DNA from: Hemileia vastatrix
Lineage: Eukaryota > Basidiomycota > Pucciniomycetes > Pucciniales > Zaghouaniaceae
DNA: 64,000 bases
Assembly (NCBI GenBank): GCA_030280995.1
Contig: JASXTE010000141.1
Coordinates: 1 to 64,000, forward strand
Direction: 5' to 3'
Positions 21,068 through 32,910 of the stretch are shown piece by piece. How positions within the stretch are numbered: the stretch's first letter is position 1; every line of letters begins with the position of its first letter. The notes beneath the pieces are model-generated. The model worked only from the letters and a program-made list of their open reading frames with translations. It searched no databases and had not been told where the DNA came from. Position numbers and translations under genes: made by a program.

Positions 21068-23086
21068 TTAAGATACTACACTTCCGCCAGCACCAGAATC
21101 AAGAACTACATCAATATTTTTACCATTAATGATAACAGGTGCCTTTAAAGGGGACATAGAAATAGAATTGTTAGTAATATCTTTAATTATCTCAGCATTT
21201 TCTACTGAAGATAAATTCAATACACAATCTTCAGATATATTATTTAAATAATGGAAATCATGTTCCAACATTAAAACATCTTTAACAGATTCATTGTCAT
21301 AGGAGATATTACTTTCACAGTCACTGGAAGAATTATTGACATCAAGTTCAACTTCATCAGTGTCTTCATTTTGTTCAACAAGATGAATTTTCTTGTCACA
21401 AACATGACCCTTCTGCCACGGTTTGTTACATTTATAACAAGTATTTGTTGTATATTTTTTAGGTACAACTGGGGCAGAGGGTTTACCAGATTTTTCTGGG
21501 AGCTTTATAGAAGGTTTATTCTGATCATTATAAGATTTACTAAGGTAATTCTTTGGTTCATATCTATGGTTGAGTAGTACTTCATTACAGATATTAATGA
21601 AAGAAGAATTTTCCCTTACATGCTCAGTTCTAGCAACAATCAAATCCCTAAGAGAATTTGGTAATTTATACAAGATTTTATCTCTCCAAATATCATAATC
21701 CATCTTTGGATCAATTGCTCTAAGGATTTTAGTTATTTTCATCAGAAAAAAAATGGGCTTTTCAACAGAGGAGGATACATATCTAGTATTCTCATACAGT
21801 CTCTGCTGAGCTAACCTGAATTTTGAACCACCAAACTGATTCTCAATCAAGGATTTCCAATCATTCCATGTATAATGATTGTTATCTAAAAGGAAAGATT
21901 CATACCACATCAAGGCTACATTGGAAAATAAAGAAATTAGCTTAGAAACAATTTCCTCATCAGGTAGTTTATAAGATCTCTTTAAATTATCAATTCTCTG
22001 GATAAAGTGTTGCCAATCAGAGGAAGAATCACCATCAAAGGTAGGATATTGGTCTAACTTAGGCCAATTTTTCTGACTACTGGGATGGTCCACTTTTTGG
22101 TTTGAATTATTCATTATTAAAAATTCCTGAAGTTTAGCCAGGTGTTCAGAAATTTCATTATTTACAGAAACAGCTGGTGCATGACCATCACAAGATTTTT
22201 TTCTAGTAGCAAAAGATTTTACAGACTCATTGTCAGTTTGTTTAATGGTTGAAATATGAGGAAGAAAGGATGAACTTTGTTCAGGTTTTTTCCCTTTATT
22301 TTTATGCAGCTTATTTACAGAAATCTCATTTAATTCATTATTGATGGTTAAGGTTGAGAACTTTTCCTGTAGGTCAGACACATAGTTTCTTATTCTTGGA
22401 ATTTCAGACATCTGTTCATTTACTTTTGCAAGAGATAGAACATTTCTGTCCTCAGAAACTGAGTGTTTGGTACTTAGTGCATGGAAATCATTTTTTAGCT
22501 TCTTAAACTCATTTTGCAAAGATTTTATTTCATTCTTGAATGAATAATTTTCCTCAATAAGGGGTTTCAATTCACTCAAGGTCTTATGTAGACTGATATT
22601 TCTATCTGAGATAGCTCTATGGTCACTTCTTATTTGTTTTTGTTGACTAAGAACAATATTCAAGGTTTCTTTGATTTTTAAATAAGCTGTATCTTGTACA
22701 GAAGAACTCACTTTACATTGCAAGTGTAAATTATTTAATCTATCATTTTCATGGATTAACACATCTCTCACATGTTTGTCTTTCACAATATTAAAATCAA
22801 GGGTATCTTTCAATATTTCCTCAGAAGTTTTTTCAATTAAGGTATAGATTTTAGGGGGAACAGAATCATTTTTAATTGCAAGAGAGGGATTAATTAAAGA
22901 TGTAGAAGTTAAATGTATAGGTTCATCAAATGAAAATTTGCTAATTACATCAATAGGGCTACTAGTTACAGGAAGCTGTCTTTAAACAGGTTTAACTGTT
23001 CTTTCACCATGTTCAATAATATTACCTGCAGAAGAAGATTTATTAGAAAACATACCCAAGTGACTATCAACCAAATTACTTACCAT
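21068..23086 (-). pseudogene. G2 Gag with zinc knuckle and protease start
   Basis: ATG at 23086 in the ATGGTAAG context; a stop at 22982-22984 (compared with AAA in G3) interrupts after 34 codons, then the frame stays open from 22981 to 21068. Several coiled-coil stretches (about 22780-22330), gag core with NWPKLDQYPTFDGD (about 22065) and NQFGGSKF (about 21825), zinc knuckle CYKCNKPWQKGHVC near 21430, DSGAGGSVVS protease motif near 21090. Confidence 0.87.
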
Positions 23087-23101
23087 GGCAGAGGAGGAAA
23101 C

Positions 23102-23695
23102 TTACCCTTGGACTGGGTTTGGGAATATTGCTTGGGCCTTCTTTCTCCTGCCTTGTTGGTAGGGATGAGGAGGTGGATGGAAATTGGGTGTTCTGGATGG
23201 GCCAGGCTGATGATGAGGAGGGTGTTGCACATTCTGTTGGTAGTGACTCATTAGATAATCCCATTTCCATTGCTCTACTTCCATAGTACTTGGATTTTGG
23301 ATGGTTGAGCTGGGTGGCTGTGAAGGTTGAGCCTGAAACTGAGGCTGATTGGGAGGCAACTGAGGAGGGGCCTGTGCCTGAATCTGGTTCCTGAGTTCTT
23401 GGACCTGATCCCACAATGTGTCTACCTTTGCTTTTTACGTCATATTTTCTGTCTTCAACTCTTTTATATGACTGGATAGGTTGCTGATTTGTTTTGGCAG
23501 AGGAAGCTTTTTTATTTTGAAGCCTTTTAGAAGACCTTCTTGAGGCACTAGAGGCTTTACTTCCTTCTGTGGTACTGGGGGAAGGGAGTTTGGTTTGTTT
23601 GCATTTCCTGTCATTTCCACATCCTGCAGTATGTGAATTCTTTGTGTTAGTATAAGATTTTTTATGACCAACTTTAGAAGAACTTACAGTGTCAG
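23102..23695 (-). pseudogene. G2 ORF1 exon 2 and intron, broken
   Basis: ORF1 exon 2 with intron 23624-23687 (GTAAGT, CTAAC, CTGCAG; 64 nt). The spliced frame is open through GFKIKKLPL and HIKELKTENM and then stops at 23435 (TAA where G3 has TAC). It resumes as the piece 23416-23102 with the conserved VEQWKWDYL. A 1-nt insertion compared with G3 near 23125 removes the PLPW ending. Exon 1 is cut in two by G3; its start is at 32910. Confidence 0.7.
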
Positions 23696-24830
23696 TGTCG
23701 GTCAATCATCTAGAAGAGGTAAGGAAAATAGGAGAAAAGAAGGAGAGAAGGAGGAGGACAAGGGAAAATAAAGAAATAAATCAAAATAATATATATTTAA
23801 TTTATTTGAGAGGGAAACAACGGTGAGAAACTTTGAGAGGTGTCAAAAACTTAGATTTTATTAACAATAATATTTTTAAATGTAAGGGTTCTGCGCGGCA
23901 AACAATTTTAATTACTATCAGACTTAAAGCAACCTTTAATTTGTTATATAGACTTTTAATTAGATTTGTATTACTAATAAAAAAAATATAAACGTAATAT
24001 AATAGTTATTTAATTTGTTGAGTGTGTAATAAGTGATGAGGCTACAGGGGATTATCCAAGGCCCTTTTATAGGCAATGGGTCCTCTGAAGCGCTACTATA
24101 TTTGTAAATACAATGATTAGAATAGAATAAAACAAATATATCAAAGAGTAAATGAAACATAACAATATAGAGAAAAACATGAAACAATTAATTAAAACCC
24201 CAATTAAGAATCCAATTTTCCCGTCATTAATTCCCAAATCAGTAAGTGAAAATAGTGAATAACTAAAAAAGATTCGAACATAGCAACTATGAGAAAAATA
24301 ATTCCAAACAGATGGTACAGTCTGATTAAAGGATATTTTAAGTGAAATAAAAATACTTTGACGCAACAAAACATGTAATTAATCTCAATTTAGTATAAAT
24401 TAATTTATTTGTTTTTTCTAACACAATTAAGGGTCAAAAGAAGCGCCATTAATTATTTTTTAGTATCATATGAGAGGTATTATTTAATATATAAATTTAA
24501 GTAATTAATTTAAATATATTATAAGTCAATTTTACACTTATAATTATAATATATGTTTTTCAATTAATTAAATATAAATTTATAATTATTAAATACATAA
24601 AAATGCGCCATTATTTGTAGAATATATTATATTATGTTCAATTTAACTGTATATAAAAATATATATAACCAATAAATTTAATGTAACACTTGTATATATT
24701 AAAATACTTATATAATTTCATTATGCAATAAAATATTAAGTTATATTCATTAAATACAATTCTTACCCACTCTTTAAGGTTTTATAAGTTATATATCATT
24801 TACTGGACTCCTGGAATAGCCTGGCTGACA
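23696..24830 (-). repeat. G3 3' LTR (1135 bp)
   Basis: TGTCGGTCAATC to CCTGGCTGACA. Compared with the G3 5' LTR it has many substitutions and indels in its first 160 bp and further scattered changes. TATA box near 24060-24070. Confidence 0.92.
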
Positions 24831-24842
24831 CTCCCTCACTCT
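24831..24842 (-). other. G3 polypurine tract
   Basis: AGAGTGAGGGAG in element sense next to the 3' LTR. Confidence 0.85.
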
Positions 24843-24864
24843 AAAAAAAACAATAAAAAAAATG

Positions 24865-25670
24865 CTAAGATTTTTTCTTTTTGTATTTTTTCAACAGAGC
24901 AGGCAGATTTGAAATTTCCTTGCCAGGTATCCATGCATCATGTTCAGATGATTTGTTCTTATATCTCAATAAATATTCAGTACCTCTCTCAGAAGTGATA
25001 ATTCTATCATTGAGAATTTTATCAATTTCTGCTGTTTCTGTGACTTCCTGAGGGTTCTTCTTAGGTCTTCCTCTTCTTTTTGGAAATAAGTCACTGTTGG
25101 AAGTATAAGGTTTAAGCAAAGAAATGGGAAAGACAGGATGTTTCCTATCATATGGAGAATACAATACAACTTCTACTGCATTATCACCAACCATTCTTTT
25201 AACAACAAATGGTCCTACAAAAGGATCTTTTAATTTGTGGTTACCTTGTAAATTGAAATGGACAGTAGAGATCAACACTTCATCACCCTTGTTAAATGTG
25301 TATTCTTTATGAGATTTATCCCATCTTTTCTTTTCATATTCAAATGCTTTATCAATACAACTCTGAGCATGTTTTCTGCATAGCTGTTGCATTTGCATAA
25401 AAATTTTACACCAGGGTGTAGTTCCAACTTAGGTAATTTATTATTGAGAATCTGAGCAGGAGTGTTTGGGACATAACCTAACCAAAGCTCAAAAGGCTTT
25501 TTCTCAGTGACAGAATGAACAGTGCTATTATATGCAAATTCAAGACCAGGCAAAAGAGTGACCCAATCATGAGTAAATCTGTCATTGTCTTTATATTCTA
25601 AACCAAAGGCACAATACCTTCTAATCATATCTTCCAGAGTTTGAATCATTCTTTCAGCTAGACCATCAGT
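24865..25670 (-). pseudogene. G3 integrase C-terminal part and chromodomain
   Basis: Downstream of the nonsense codon at 25671. One frame (25649-25272) contains IQTLEDMIRRYC and YVPNTPAQIL. A 1-nt deletion near 25400 (compared with G2) shifts the frame; the correct frame resumes in 25398-24865 with GPFVVKRMVG and the chromodomain-like GTEYLLRYKNKS…W segment, ending in a Lys-rich tail. Otherwise well preserved. Confidence 0.87.
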
Positions 25671-28277
25671 CTAAGGATGGTGAGCTGTAGACAATTTTAA
25701 CTCACAGCCACAAATATCCATCAAAGAGGTCCAAAACTCAGAAGTGAATTTTGGATCCCTATCAGAGATGATGGCTTTTGGAAAACCAATAATATTAAAC
25801 ATGTAAGACCACCATAAGAAAGCTAATTCTTTGGTGGATACATCTTTGTGGGTTGGAATAAATTTGCACATTTTTGTGAATCTATCCACTATTACCAAAC
25901 AAGAGTTAAAGCTGCCTTTACCTGCAACAGGAAGACCAGTGACAAAATCCATTTTAATGATTTGCCAGGGAGCACTAGGTGCTTCAATATGTTGTAATAA
26001 CCCTGCTCTCTTACCTGTTAACCCTTTAGATTTTTGGCAGGAATCACAAGATTCAACATATAATTTTGTGTCTTCAGACATATTAGCCCACCATGCAGTG
26101 TTTTTGATTCTAATCAATGTTTTTTCAAGATCAAAATGACCAGCTAATATGTCATCATGACAAAGTTTGAGGATAGTTTCTTTCATTGAAGGAGGAATAA
26201 CAATTACATTGGTAAGCTTCCTTCTATAATATATATAACCATCTTCAATAGAAAACTTTCCTTTATTTAAAGCATTTTGGTACTTTGCAGGAAGAGTTTT
26301 TATTAATGCTTGAATTGAAGCATTCTTAGGATCATTCAAAATAGTAACTAATTTATTTAAGTCAGAATCTTTATCATATGAATCCAGTATTAACTGTAAT
26401 AACTCTTCTTCCATATCAACTATAAATATACCATGTATATGAACAGTATCATCTTCAGGTACATAAGCAGGATTGGAGTCATTATTTGGCAGAGGCAATC
26501 TGGAGAGCATATCAACATTAGAGTGAACATTTCCAGCTCTATGGATAATAGCTATCCTTCCTCTGTATTCTTGAACAGCAAGTTGCCACCTGAACATATG
26601 TCTGTTAGGTGTCTTGAGGTTTAAGAGAGATTTCACAGCACTACAGTCAGTTACCAACTCAAATTTTTGGTCATCCAAGTAGTAATGAAGTTTCTCAAGA
26701 GCCCAAACAACTGCTAAGCACTCCAATTGAGTGGCACCATATTTCAATTCACTATTTCTTAAGGTTCTTGAAATATAACAAATTACAACCTCTGAGGATT
26801 TATCATTAATAATTTGCTTTTGGTGAAGGGCAGCACCCAGACCAATAAAGCTAGCATCTGTATAAAGGATAAATGGCTTGTTAAAATCTGGAAGAGCCAA
26901 TATAGGGGCTGTCATTAAGCAACTTTTTAATGTATCAAAAGCTTTCTGACAGTCATTATTCCAGAGAAAAGCAACATCTTTTCTGATCAGTTTTGTAAGA
27001 GGCAAGGCTATGACCTGATAATTTTTAATATATTGTCTATAATAGCCACACATACCCAAAAAACTTTGGATTTCTCTTACAGAAGTTGGTGCTTTCACAT
27101 TTTGAATGGCAGCAACTTTATTATGGTCTACACAAATTTGTAAGCCTGACACAACATGGCCAAGGACTTTCAAAGATTGAAAACCAACTTTACACTTTTT
27201 TAAAGATAAGGTCATATAGATTTCATCCATTTTTTGGAAAACTCTATTCAAGTGAATCATATGTTCATCAAAAGTTTTAGAAAAAACAATAATATCATCA
27301 ATATAAACCATGAGCCAACCTTCAATAATTTCTTGATGGAAAGTGTTATCCATGACTTTCTGGAAAACTGAAGGAGCATTTTTAGGGTTAAATGGCATCC
27401 TAACATACTTATATATTCCCATATGAGTAGCAATAAGCAAAAAATTTTGAGAATTTTTCTCAACTGGAACTTGATGATAACCTTTATTACCATCCAGACA
27501 ACTAATAAATTTTGCACCTTGCAAGGTAGCATGTATTGAATTAATTCTGGGTAAAGGATAAATATCATCAACAGTATAAGTATTTAAAGCTCTGTAATCT
27601 CCACATAATCTAGCTTTATCTTTTTCATAAGAAATCAAGACTGGGGAGATGACACAATATTTGGGGGTGACATCCACTTTCTCAATGATATCCATTTTCA
27701 ATAATGTTTCAATATTATCTTCAATATCTTTTCTTTTTGATGGAGAAGCAGGATATGGTTTTTTCTTAAGGGAAGGAGGAATATCACTTAAATTACAGGA
27801 TAAGGTAATTTTCATCTCTTCCTGAACAATTCCCAAGACATGAGAACCATGAGCAAAAGCCATAGGGAAAGAGGTAATAGAGGCAACAATAGAATCCTTT
27901 TGTTCACTAGTCAACTGATCACCAAAAGAAGCGGTATTTATTTCAGGTAATAAATCATCCAATTCAGTTGTTGTTCTACCTTTACATTGGGTCAGTGAGT
28001 TACAAGATTTCAACAAATGCCCAGAAGGTCTAGGAGAAGAAATTTTGAATTTTCTTTTCCCATTCATTCCTAAGGTAAAGCAATTATTTGCTGGGTCCAG
28101 TTTCACACCAAACATGGTTAAAATATCATTTCCCATAATAAACCAATTGCTCAAATTATCATTTTTTATGACAACAAACTCACAAATAGCTCTGACAAAA
28201 CCACCATTATATTTGAAGAATACGGAGGTTTTGTATTTGCCAATAGGAAATAAGGTAGAACCATACCCTCTCCATTT
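25671..28277 (-). pseudogene. G3 Pol: protease end, RT, RNase H, integrase
   Basis: Open from after the TAA at 28278 to the TAG at 25671. YIDDIIVFS lies near 27300, YTDASFIGLG near 26860, the integrase zinc region near 26160-26050, MDFVTGLP near 25950 and SDRDPKF near 25760. The terminating TAG replaces the Gln of HHPQTDG (CAA in G2). The RT has FNPKNAP where G2 has FGPKNAP. With two stops and the later frameshift G3 cannot make full Pol without help in trans. Confidence 0.9.
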
Positions 28278-30356
28278 TTAAGAAGTTATAGGCAATAATT
28301 TACTCAAATATTCCTTATCCACTGAAGCCAAAGCTTTTTCAGATACTACACTTCCTCCAGTACCAGAATCAAGAACTACATCAACATTTTTACCATTAAT
28401 GATAACAGGTGCCTTTAAAGGGGACATAGAAATAGAATTGTTAGTAATATCTTTAATTATCTCAGCATTTTCTACTGAAGATAAATTCAATACACAATCT
28501 TCAGATATATTATTTAAATAATGGAAATCATGTTCCAACATTAAAACATCTTTAACAGATTCATTGTCATAGGAGATATTACTTTCACAGTCACTGGAAG
28601 AATTATTGACATCAAGTTCAACTTCATCAGTGTCTTCATTTTGTTCAACAAGATGAATTTTCTTGTCACAAACATGACCCTTCTGCCACGGTTTGTTACA
28701 TTTATAACAAGTATTTGTTGTATATTTTTTAGGTAAAACTGGGGCAGAGGGTTTACCAGATTTTTCTGGGAGCTTTATAGAAGGTTTATTCTGATCATTA
28801 TAAGATTTACTAAGGTAATTCTTTGGTTCATATCTATGGTTGAGTAGTACTTCATTACAGATATTAATGAAAGAAGAATTTTCCCTTACATGCTCAGTTC
28901 TAGCAACAATCAAATCCCTAAGAGAATTTGGTAATTTATACATGATTTTATCTCTCCAAATATCATAATCCATCTTTGGATCAATTGCTCTAAGGATTTT
29001 AGTTATTTTCATCAGAAAAACAATGGGCTTTTCAACAGAGGAGGATACATATCTAGTATTCTCATACAGTCTCTGCTGAGCTAACCTGAATTTTGAACCA
29101 CCAAACTGATTCTCAATCAAGGATTTCCAATCATTCCATGTATAATGATTGTTATCTAAAAGGAAAGATTCATACCACATCAAGGCTACATTGGAAAATA
29201 AAGAAATTATCTTAGAAACAATTTCCTCATCAGGTAGTTTATAAGATCTCTTTAAATTATCAATTCTCTGGATAAAGTGTTGCCAATCAGAGGAAGAATC
29301 ACCATCAAAGGTAGGATATTGGTCTAACTTAGGCCAATTTTTCTGACTACTGGGATGGTCCACTTTTTGGTTTGAATTATTCATTATTAATAATTCCTGA
29401 AGTTTAGCCAGGTGTTCAGAAATTTCATTATTTACAGAAACAGCTGGTGCATGACCATCACAAGATTTTTTGCTAGTAGCAAAAGATTTTACAGACTCAT
29501 TGTCAGTTTGTTTAATGGTTGAAATATGAGGAAGAAAGGATGAACTTTGTTCAGGTTTTTTCCCTTTATTTTTATGCAGCTTATTTACAGAAATCTCATT
29601 TAATTCATTATTGATGGTTAAGGTTGAGAACTTTTCCTGTAGGTCAGACACATAGTTTCTTATTCTTGGAATTTTAGACATCTGTTCATTTACTTTTGCA
29701 AGAGATAGAACATTTCTGTCCTCAGAAACTGAGTGTTTGGTACTTAGTGCATGGAAATCATTTTTTAGCTTCTTAAACTCATTTTGCAAAGATTTTATTT
29801 CATTCTTGAATGAATAATTTTCCTCAATAAGGGGTTTCAATTCACTCAAGGTCTTATGTAGGCTGATATTTCTATCTGAGATAGCTCTATGGTCACTTCT
29901 TATTTGTTTTTGTTGACTAAGAACAATATTCAAGGTTTCTTTGATTTTTAAATAAGCTGTATCTTGCACAGAAGAACTCACTTTACATTGCAAGTGTAAA
30001 TTATTTAATCTATCATTTTCATGGATTAACACATCTCTCACATGTTTGTCTTTCACAATATTAAAATCAAGGGTATCTTTCAATATTTCCTCAGAAGTTT
30101 TTTCAATTAAGGTATAGATTTTAGGGGGCACAGAATCATTTTTAATTGCAAGAGAGGGATTAATTAAAGATGTAGAAGTTAAATGTAAAGGTTCATCAAA
30201 TGACAATTTGCTAATTACATCAATAGGGCTACTAGTTACAGGAAGCTGTCTTTTAACAGGTTTAACTGTTCTTTCACCATGTTCAATAATATTACCTGCA
30301 GAAGAAGATTTATTAGAAAACATACCCAAGTGACTATCAACCAAATTACTTACCAT
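28278..30356 (-). pseudogene. G3 Gag and protease start, 692 codons open
   Basis: Starts at ATG 30356 (GCCATGG context) and is open to a TAA at 28278 (TCTTAAAAA where G2 has TCTGAAAAA). Residues about 60-300: repeated coiled-coil segments, unusually long for Ty3/Gypsy Gag. About 337-520: retrotransposon gag core. About 549-562: CYKCNKPWQKGHVC knuckle. About 662: VVLDSGTGGSVVS protease motif, then the stop shortly after. Gag and Pol share one frame, so the stop truncates the polyprotein in the protease and leaves a complete capsid part. Confidence 0.88.
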
Positions 30357-31031
30357 GGCAGAGGAGGAAACTTCCCCTGGGACTGGGTTTGGGATTGTGC
30401 TTGGGCCTTCTTTCTCCTGCCTTGTTGGTAGGGATGAGGAGGTGGATGGAAATTGGGTGTTCTGGATGGGCCAGGCTGATGATGAGGAGGGTGTTGCACA
30501 TTCTGTTGGTAGTGACTCATTAGATAATCCCGTTTCCATTGCTCTACTTCCATAGTACTTGGATTTTGGATGGTTGAGCTGGGTGGCTGTGAAGGTTGAG
30601 CCTGAAACTGAGGCTGATTGGGAGGCAACTGAGGAGGGGCCTGTGCCTGAATCTGGTTCCTGAGTTCTTGGACCTGATCCCACAATGTGTCTACCTTTGC
30701 TTTGTATGTCATATTTTCTGTCTTCAACTCTTTTATATGACTGGATAGGTTGCTGATTTGTTGTGGCAGAGGAAGCTTTTTTATTTTGAAGCCTTTTGGA
30801 AGACCTTCTTGAGGCACTAGAGGCTTTACTTCCTTCTGTGGTACTGGGGGAAGGGGGTTTGGTTTGTTTTCATTTCCTGTCATTTCCACATCCTGCAGTA
30901 TGTGAATTCTTTGTGTTAGCATAAGATTTTTTATGACCAACTTTAGAAGAACTTACAGTGTCAGCATCATAGTCAATTTCTATTTCATCCACTTGCATGT
31001 TATCCATTTTTTCTGCCAAATTGTTGGACAT
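30350..31031 (-). CDS. G3 ORF1, intact 205-residue product after splicing
   Basis: Exon 1 is 31031-30957 (25 codons, starts MSNNLAEKM), then a 64-nt intron, then exon 2 30892-30350 (180 codons plus TAA). The spliced frame has no stop; the unspliced frame hits TGA at 30870-30872. Product: an acidic N-terminus (DEIEIDYDADT), basic LPKGFKIKKLPL block, coiled coil (SSHIKELKTENMTYKAKVDT), Gln/Pro-rich linker, VEQWKRDYLMSHYQQ motif, Pro/His-rich segment, HPYQQGRRKK basic motif and a C-terminal FPPLPW. No enzyme motif, signal peptide or membrane segment. The stop overlaps the Gag start (ATGGTAA). Homologues in G0, G1, G2, G4 and weakly G5. Function unknown; RNA binding or Gag assembly is only a guess from the basic and coiled-coil parts. 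Confidence 0.7.
30893..30956 (-). other. G3 ORF1 intron, 64 nt
   Basis: Donor ACT|GTAAGT, branch-like GCTAACAC about 26 nt before the end, acceptor CTGCAG|GATG. The size is typical of fungal introns. Conserved in G2 and G4 at 64 nt and in G1 at 58 nt; absent in G0. Confidence 0.75.
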
Positions 31032-31719
31032 ACTAGTGGGAAGATTTTAATTTACTTATTATTATTAAAAAAAATAATAAAAGTTAGTCAATAATTGCTC
31101 CAAATAAAAAAAAAAATTTATTAATTAAATTATAGAAAAAAAATTTCAATATAAAGTAATTATTATAAAAAAATAATTTTTTTAAAAAAATAATTGATTG
31201 CAAGGTTAAACTGGGAATAACAATCAAGGTAATTCAACCAATTAATTACCAATATTAAATATGGCAATATATTTGGGACTAAGCACAAAGTACTTTTAAG
31301 TCAACCAAAATTAACAATAATTAATAATAATAAAAAATTAATTTAATAATTCAATTTGTATTAATAAAAATGTCAATTCTTCTAGGACTAAGAGGATTTA
31401 ACACTCTATAATGGTCAACTAGGAAAAAAAAAATATAATAATTGAACACTTTCACTCAGTGAATCAGCAATTAAGCCACAATCACTGTTATTGCAGTAAA
31501 AATATAGTAATATGAGTGAGAGGTGCAAAGGTGAACTTACTATAGTGATCGAAAAATCACTTCAAAGTAATATAAAAATTAATATAATATAAACCTAAGA
31601 TATCGAATTCAAGTTCAAAACACAGTCACAGCAAAAGTTTTGTTTTTGATAGGTGGTCCGTGCATTTTGTCGTTTGTTGCCAGGCTCGATTGTCATCAGT
31701 GTTTGGAAAGGTCCCCAGT
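31032..31719 (-). other. G3 5' leader
   Basis: AT-rich leader. Acceptor-like CCCACTAG ends at 31033, right before the ORF1 ATG. The donor position shared by G0, G1, G2 and G4 (GTAAGTG) reads GAAAGTG here (near 31453), so leader splicing may be lost in this copy. Three GTTGAC…AGTCC(T/C)-type motif copies lie near 31215-31265, 31275-31310 and 31380-31425. A tRNA-complement-like block is at about 31601-31632, and the primer site TGGGGACCTTTCC at 31705-31717. Confidence 0.55.
31705..31717 (-). other. G3 primer-binding site
   Basis: TGGGGACCTTTCC in element sense, starting 2 nt after the 5' LTR end. Identical in G2; the TGG start matches the CCA end of a tRNA primer. Confidence 0.65.
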
Positions 31720-32838
31720 TGTCGGTCAGTCGTCTAGAAGAAGGTAAGAAAGATAGGAGAAAAGGACAAGGGAAAATAAAAGAAATAATTTTTAATAATA
31801 TATTTAATTTATTTAAGAGGGAAAACAACGGCGAGCAACATTGAGAGATGACAAAAACTTAGATTTTATTAATAATAATATTATTCAATGTAAGGGTTCT
31901 GCGCGGCAAACAATTTTAATTACTATCAGACTTAAAGCAACCTTTAATTTGTTATATAGACTTTTAATTAGATTTGTATTACTAATAAAAAAAATATAAA
32001 CGTAATAAAATAGTTATTTAATTTGTTGAGTGTGTAATAAGTGATGAGGCTACAGGGGATTATCCAAGGCCCTTTTATAGGCAATGGGTCCTCTGAAGCG
32101 CTACTATATTTGTAAATACAATGATTAGAATAGAATAAAACAAATATATCAAAGAGTAAATGAAACATAACAATATAGAGAAAAACATGAAACAATTAAT
32201 TAAAACCCCAATTAAGAATCCAATTTTCCCGTCATTAATTCCCAAATCAGTAAGTGAAAATAGTGAATAACTAAACAAGATTGGAACATAGGAACTATGA
32301 GAAAAATAATTCCAAACAGATGGTACAGTCTCATTAAAGGATATTTTAAGTGAAACAAAAATACTTTGACGCAACAAAACATGTAATTAATCTCAATTCA
32401 GTCTAAATTAATTTATTTGTTTTTTCTAACACAATTAAGGGTCAAAAGAAGCGTCATTAATTATTGTTTAGTATCATATGACAGGTATTATTTAATAAAT
32501 AAATTTAAGTAATTAATTTAAATATATTATAAGTCAATTTTACACTTATAATTATAATATATGTTTTTCAATTAATTAAATATAAATTTATAATTATTAA
32601 ATACATAAAAATGCGCCATTTTTTGTAGAATATATTATATTATGTTCAATTTAACTGTATATAAAAATATATATAACCAATAAATTTAATGTAACACTTG
32701 TATATAATAAAATACTTATATAATTTCATTATGCAATAAAATATTAAGTTATATTCATTAAATACAATTCTTACCCACTCTTTAAGGTTTTATAAGTTAT
32801 ATATCATTTACTGGACTCCTGGAATAGCCTGGCTGACA
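31720..32838 (-). repeat. G3 5' LTR (1119 bp)
   Basis: TGTCGGTCAGTC to CCTGGCTGACA. It is shorter than the other family-A copies, with a deletion in the GA-rich block after 31755. TATA box in element sense near 32075. Confidence 0.92.
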
Positions 32839-32843
32839 ATCAG

Positions 32844-32910
32844 CATCATAGTCAATTTCTATTTCATCCACTTGCATGTTATCCATTTTTTCTGCCAAAT
32901 TGTTGGACAT
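32844..32910 (-). pseudogene. G2 ORF1 exon 1, 5' part
   Basis: ATG at 32910 (MSNNLAEKM…), running to the G3 insertion point; the rest of the exon lies at 23688-23690 and adjoining bases on the other side of G3. The start is directly preceded by an acceptor-like CCCACTAG. Confidence 0.7.

Larger units (their letters stand above)
23696..32838 (-). mobile_element. G3: Ty3/Gypsy chromovirus nested in G2 ORF1
   Basis: LTRs at 23696-24830 and 31720-32838. The target duplication is GTCAG (23691-23695) and ATCAG (32839-32843), one mismatch. Internal sequence is almost the same as G2. ORF1 is intact when spliced; Gag-Pol has two nonsense mutations and one frameshift. It must be younger than G2, yet its LTR pair looks more divergent. 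Confidence 0.95.
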
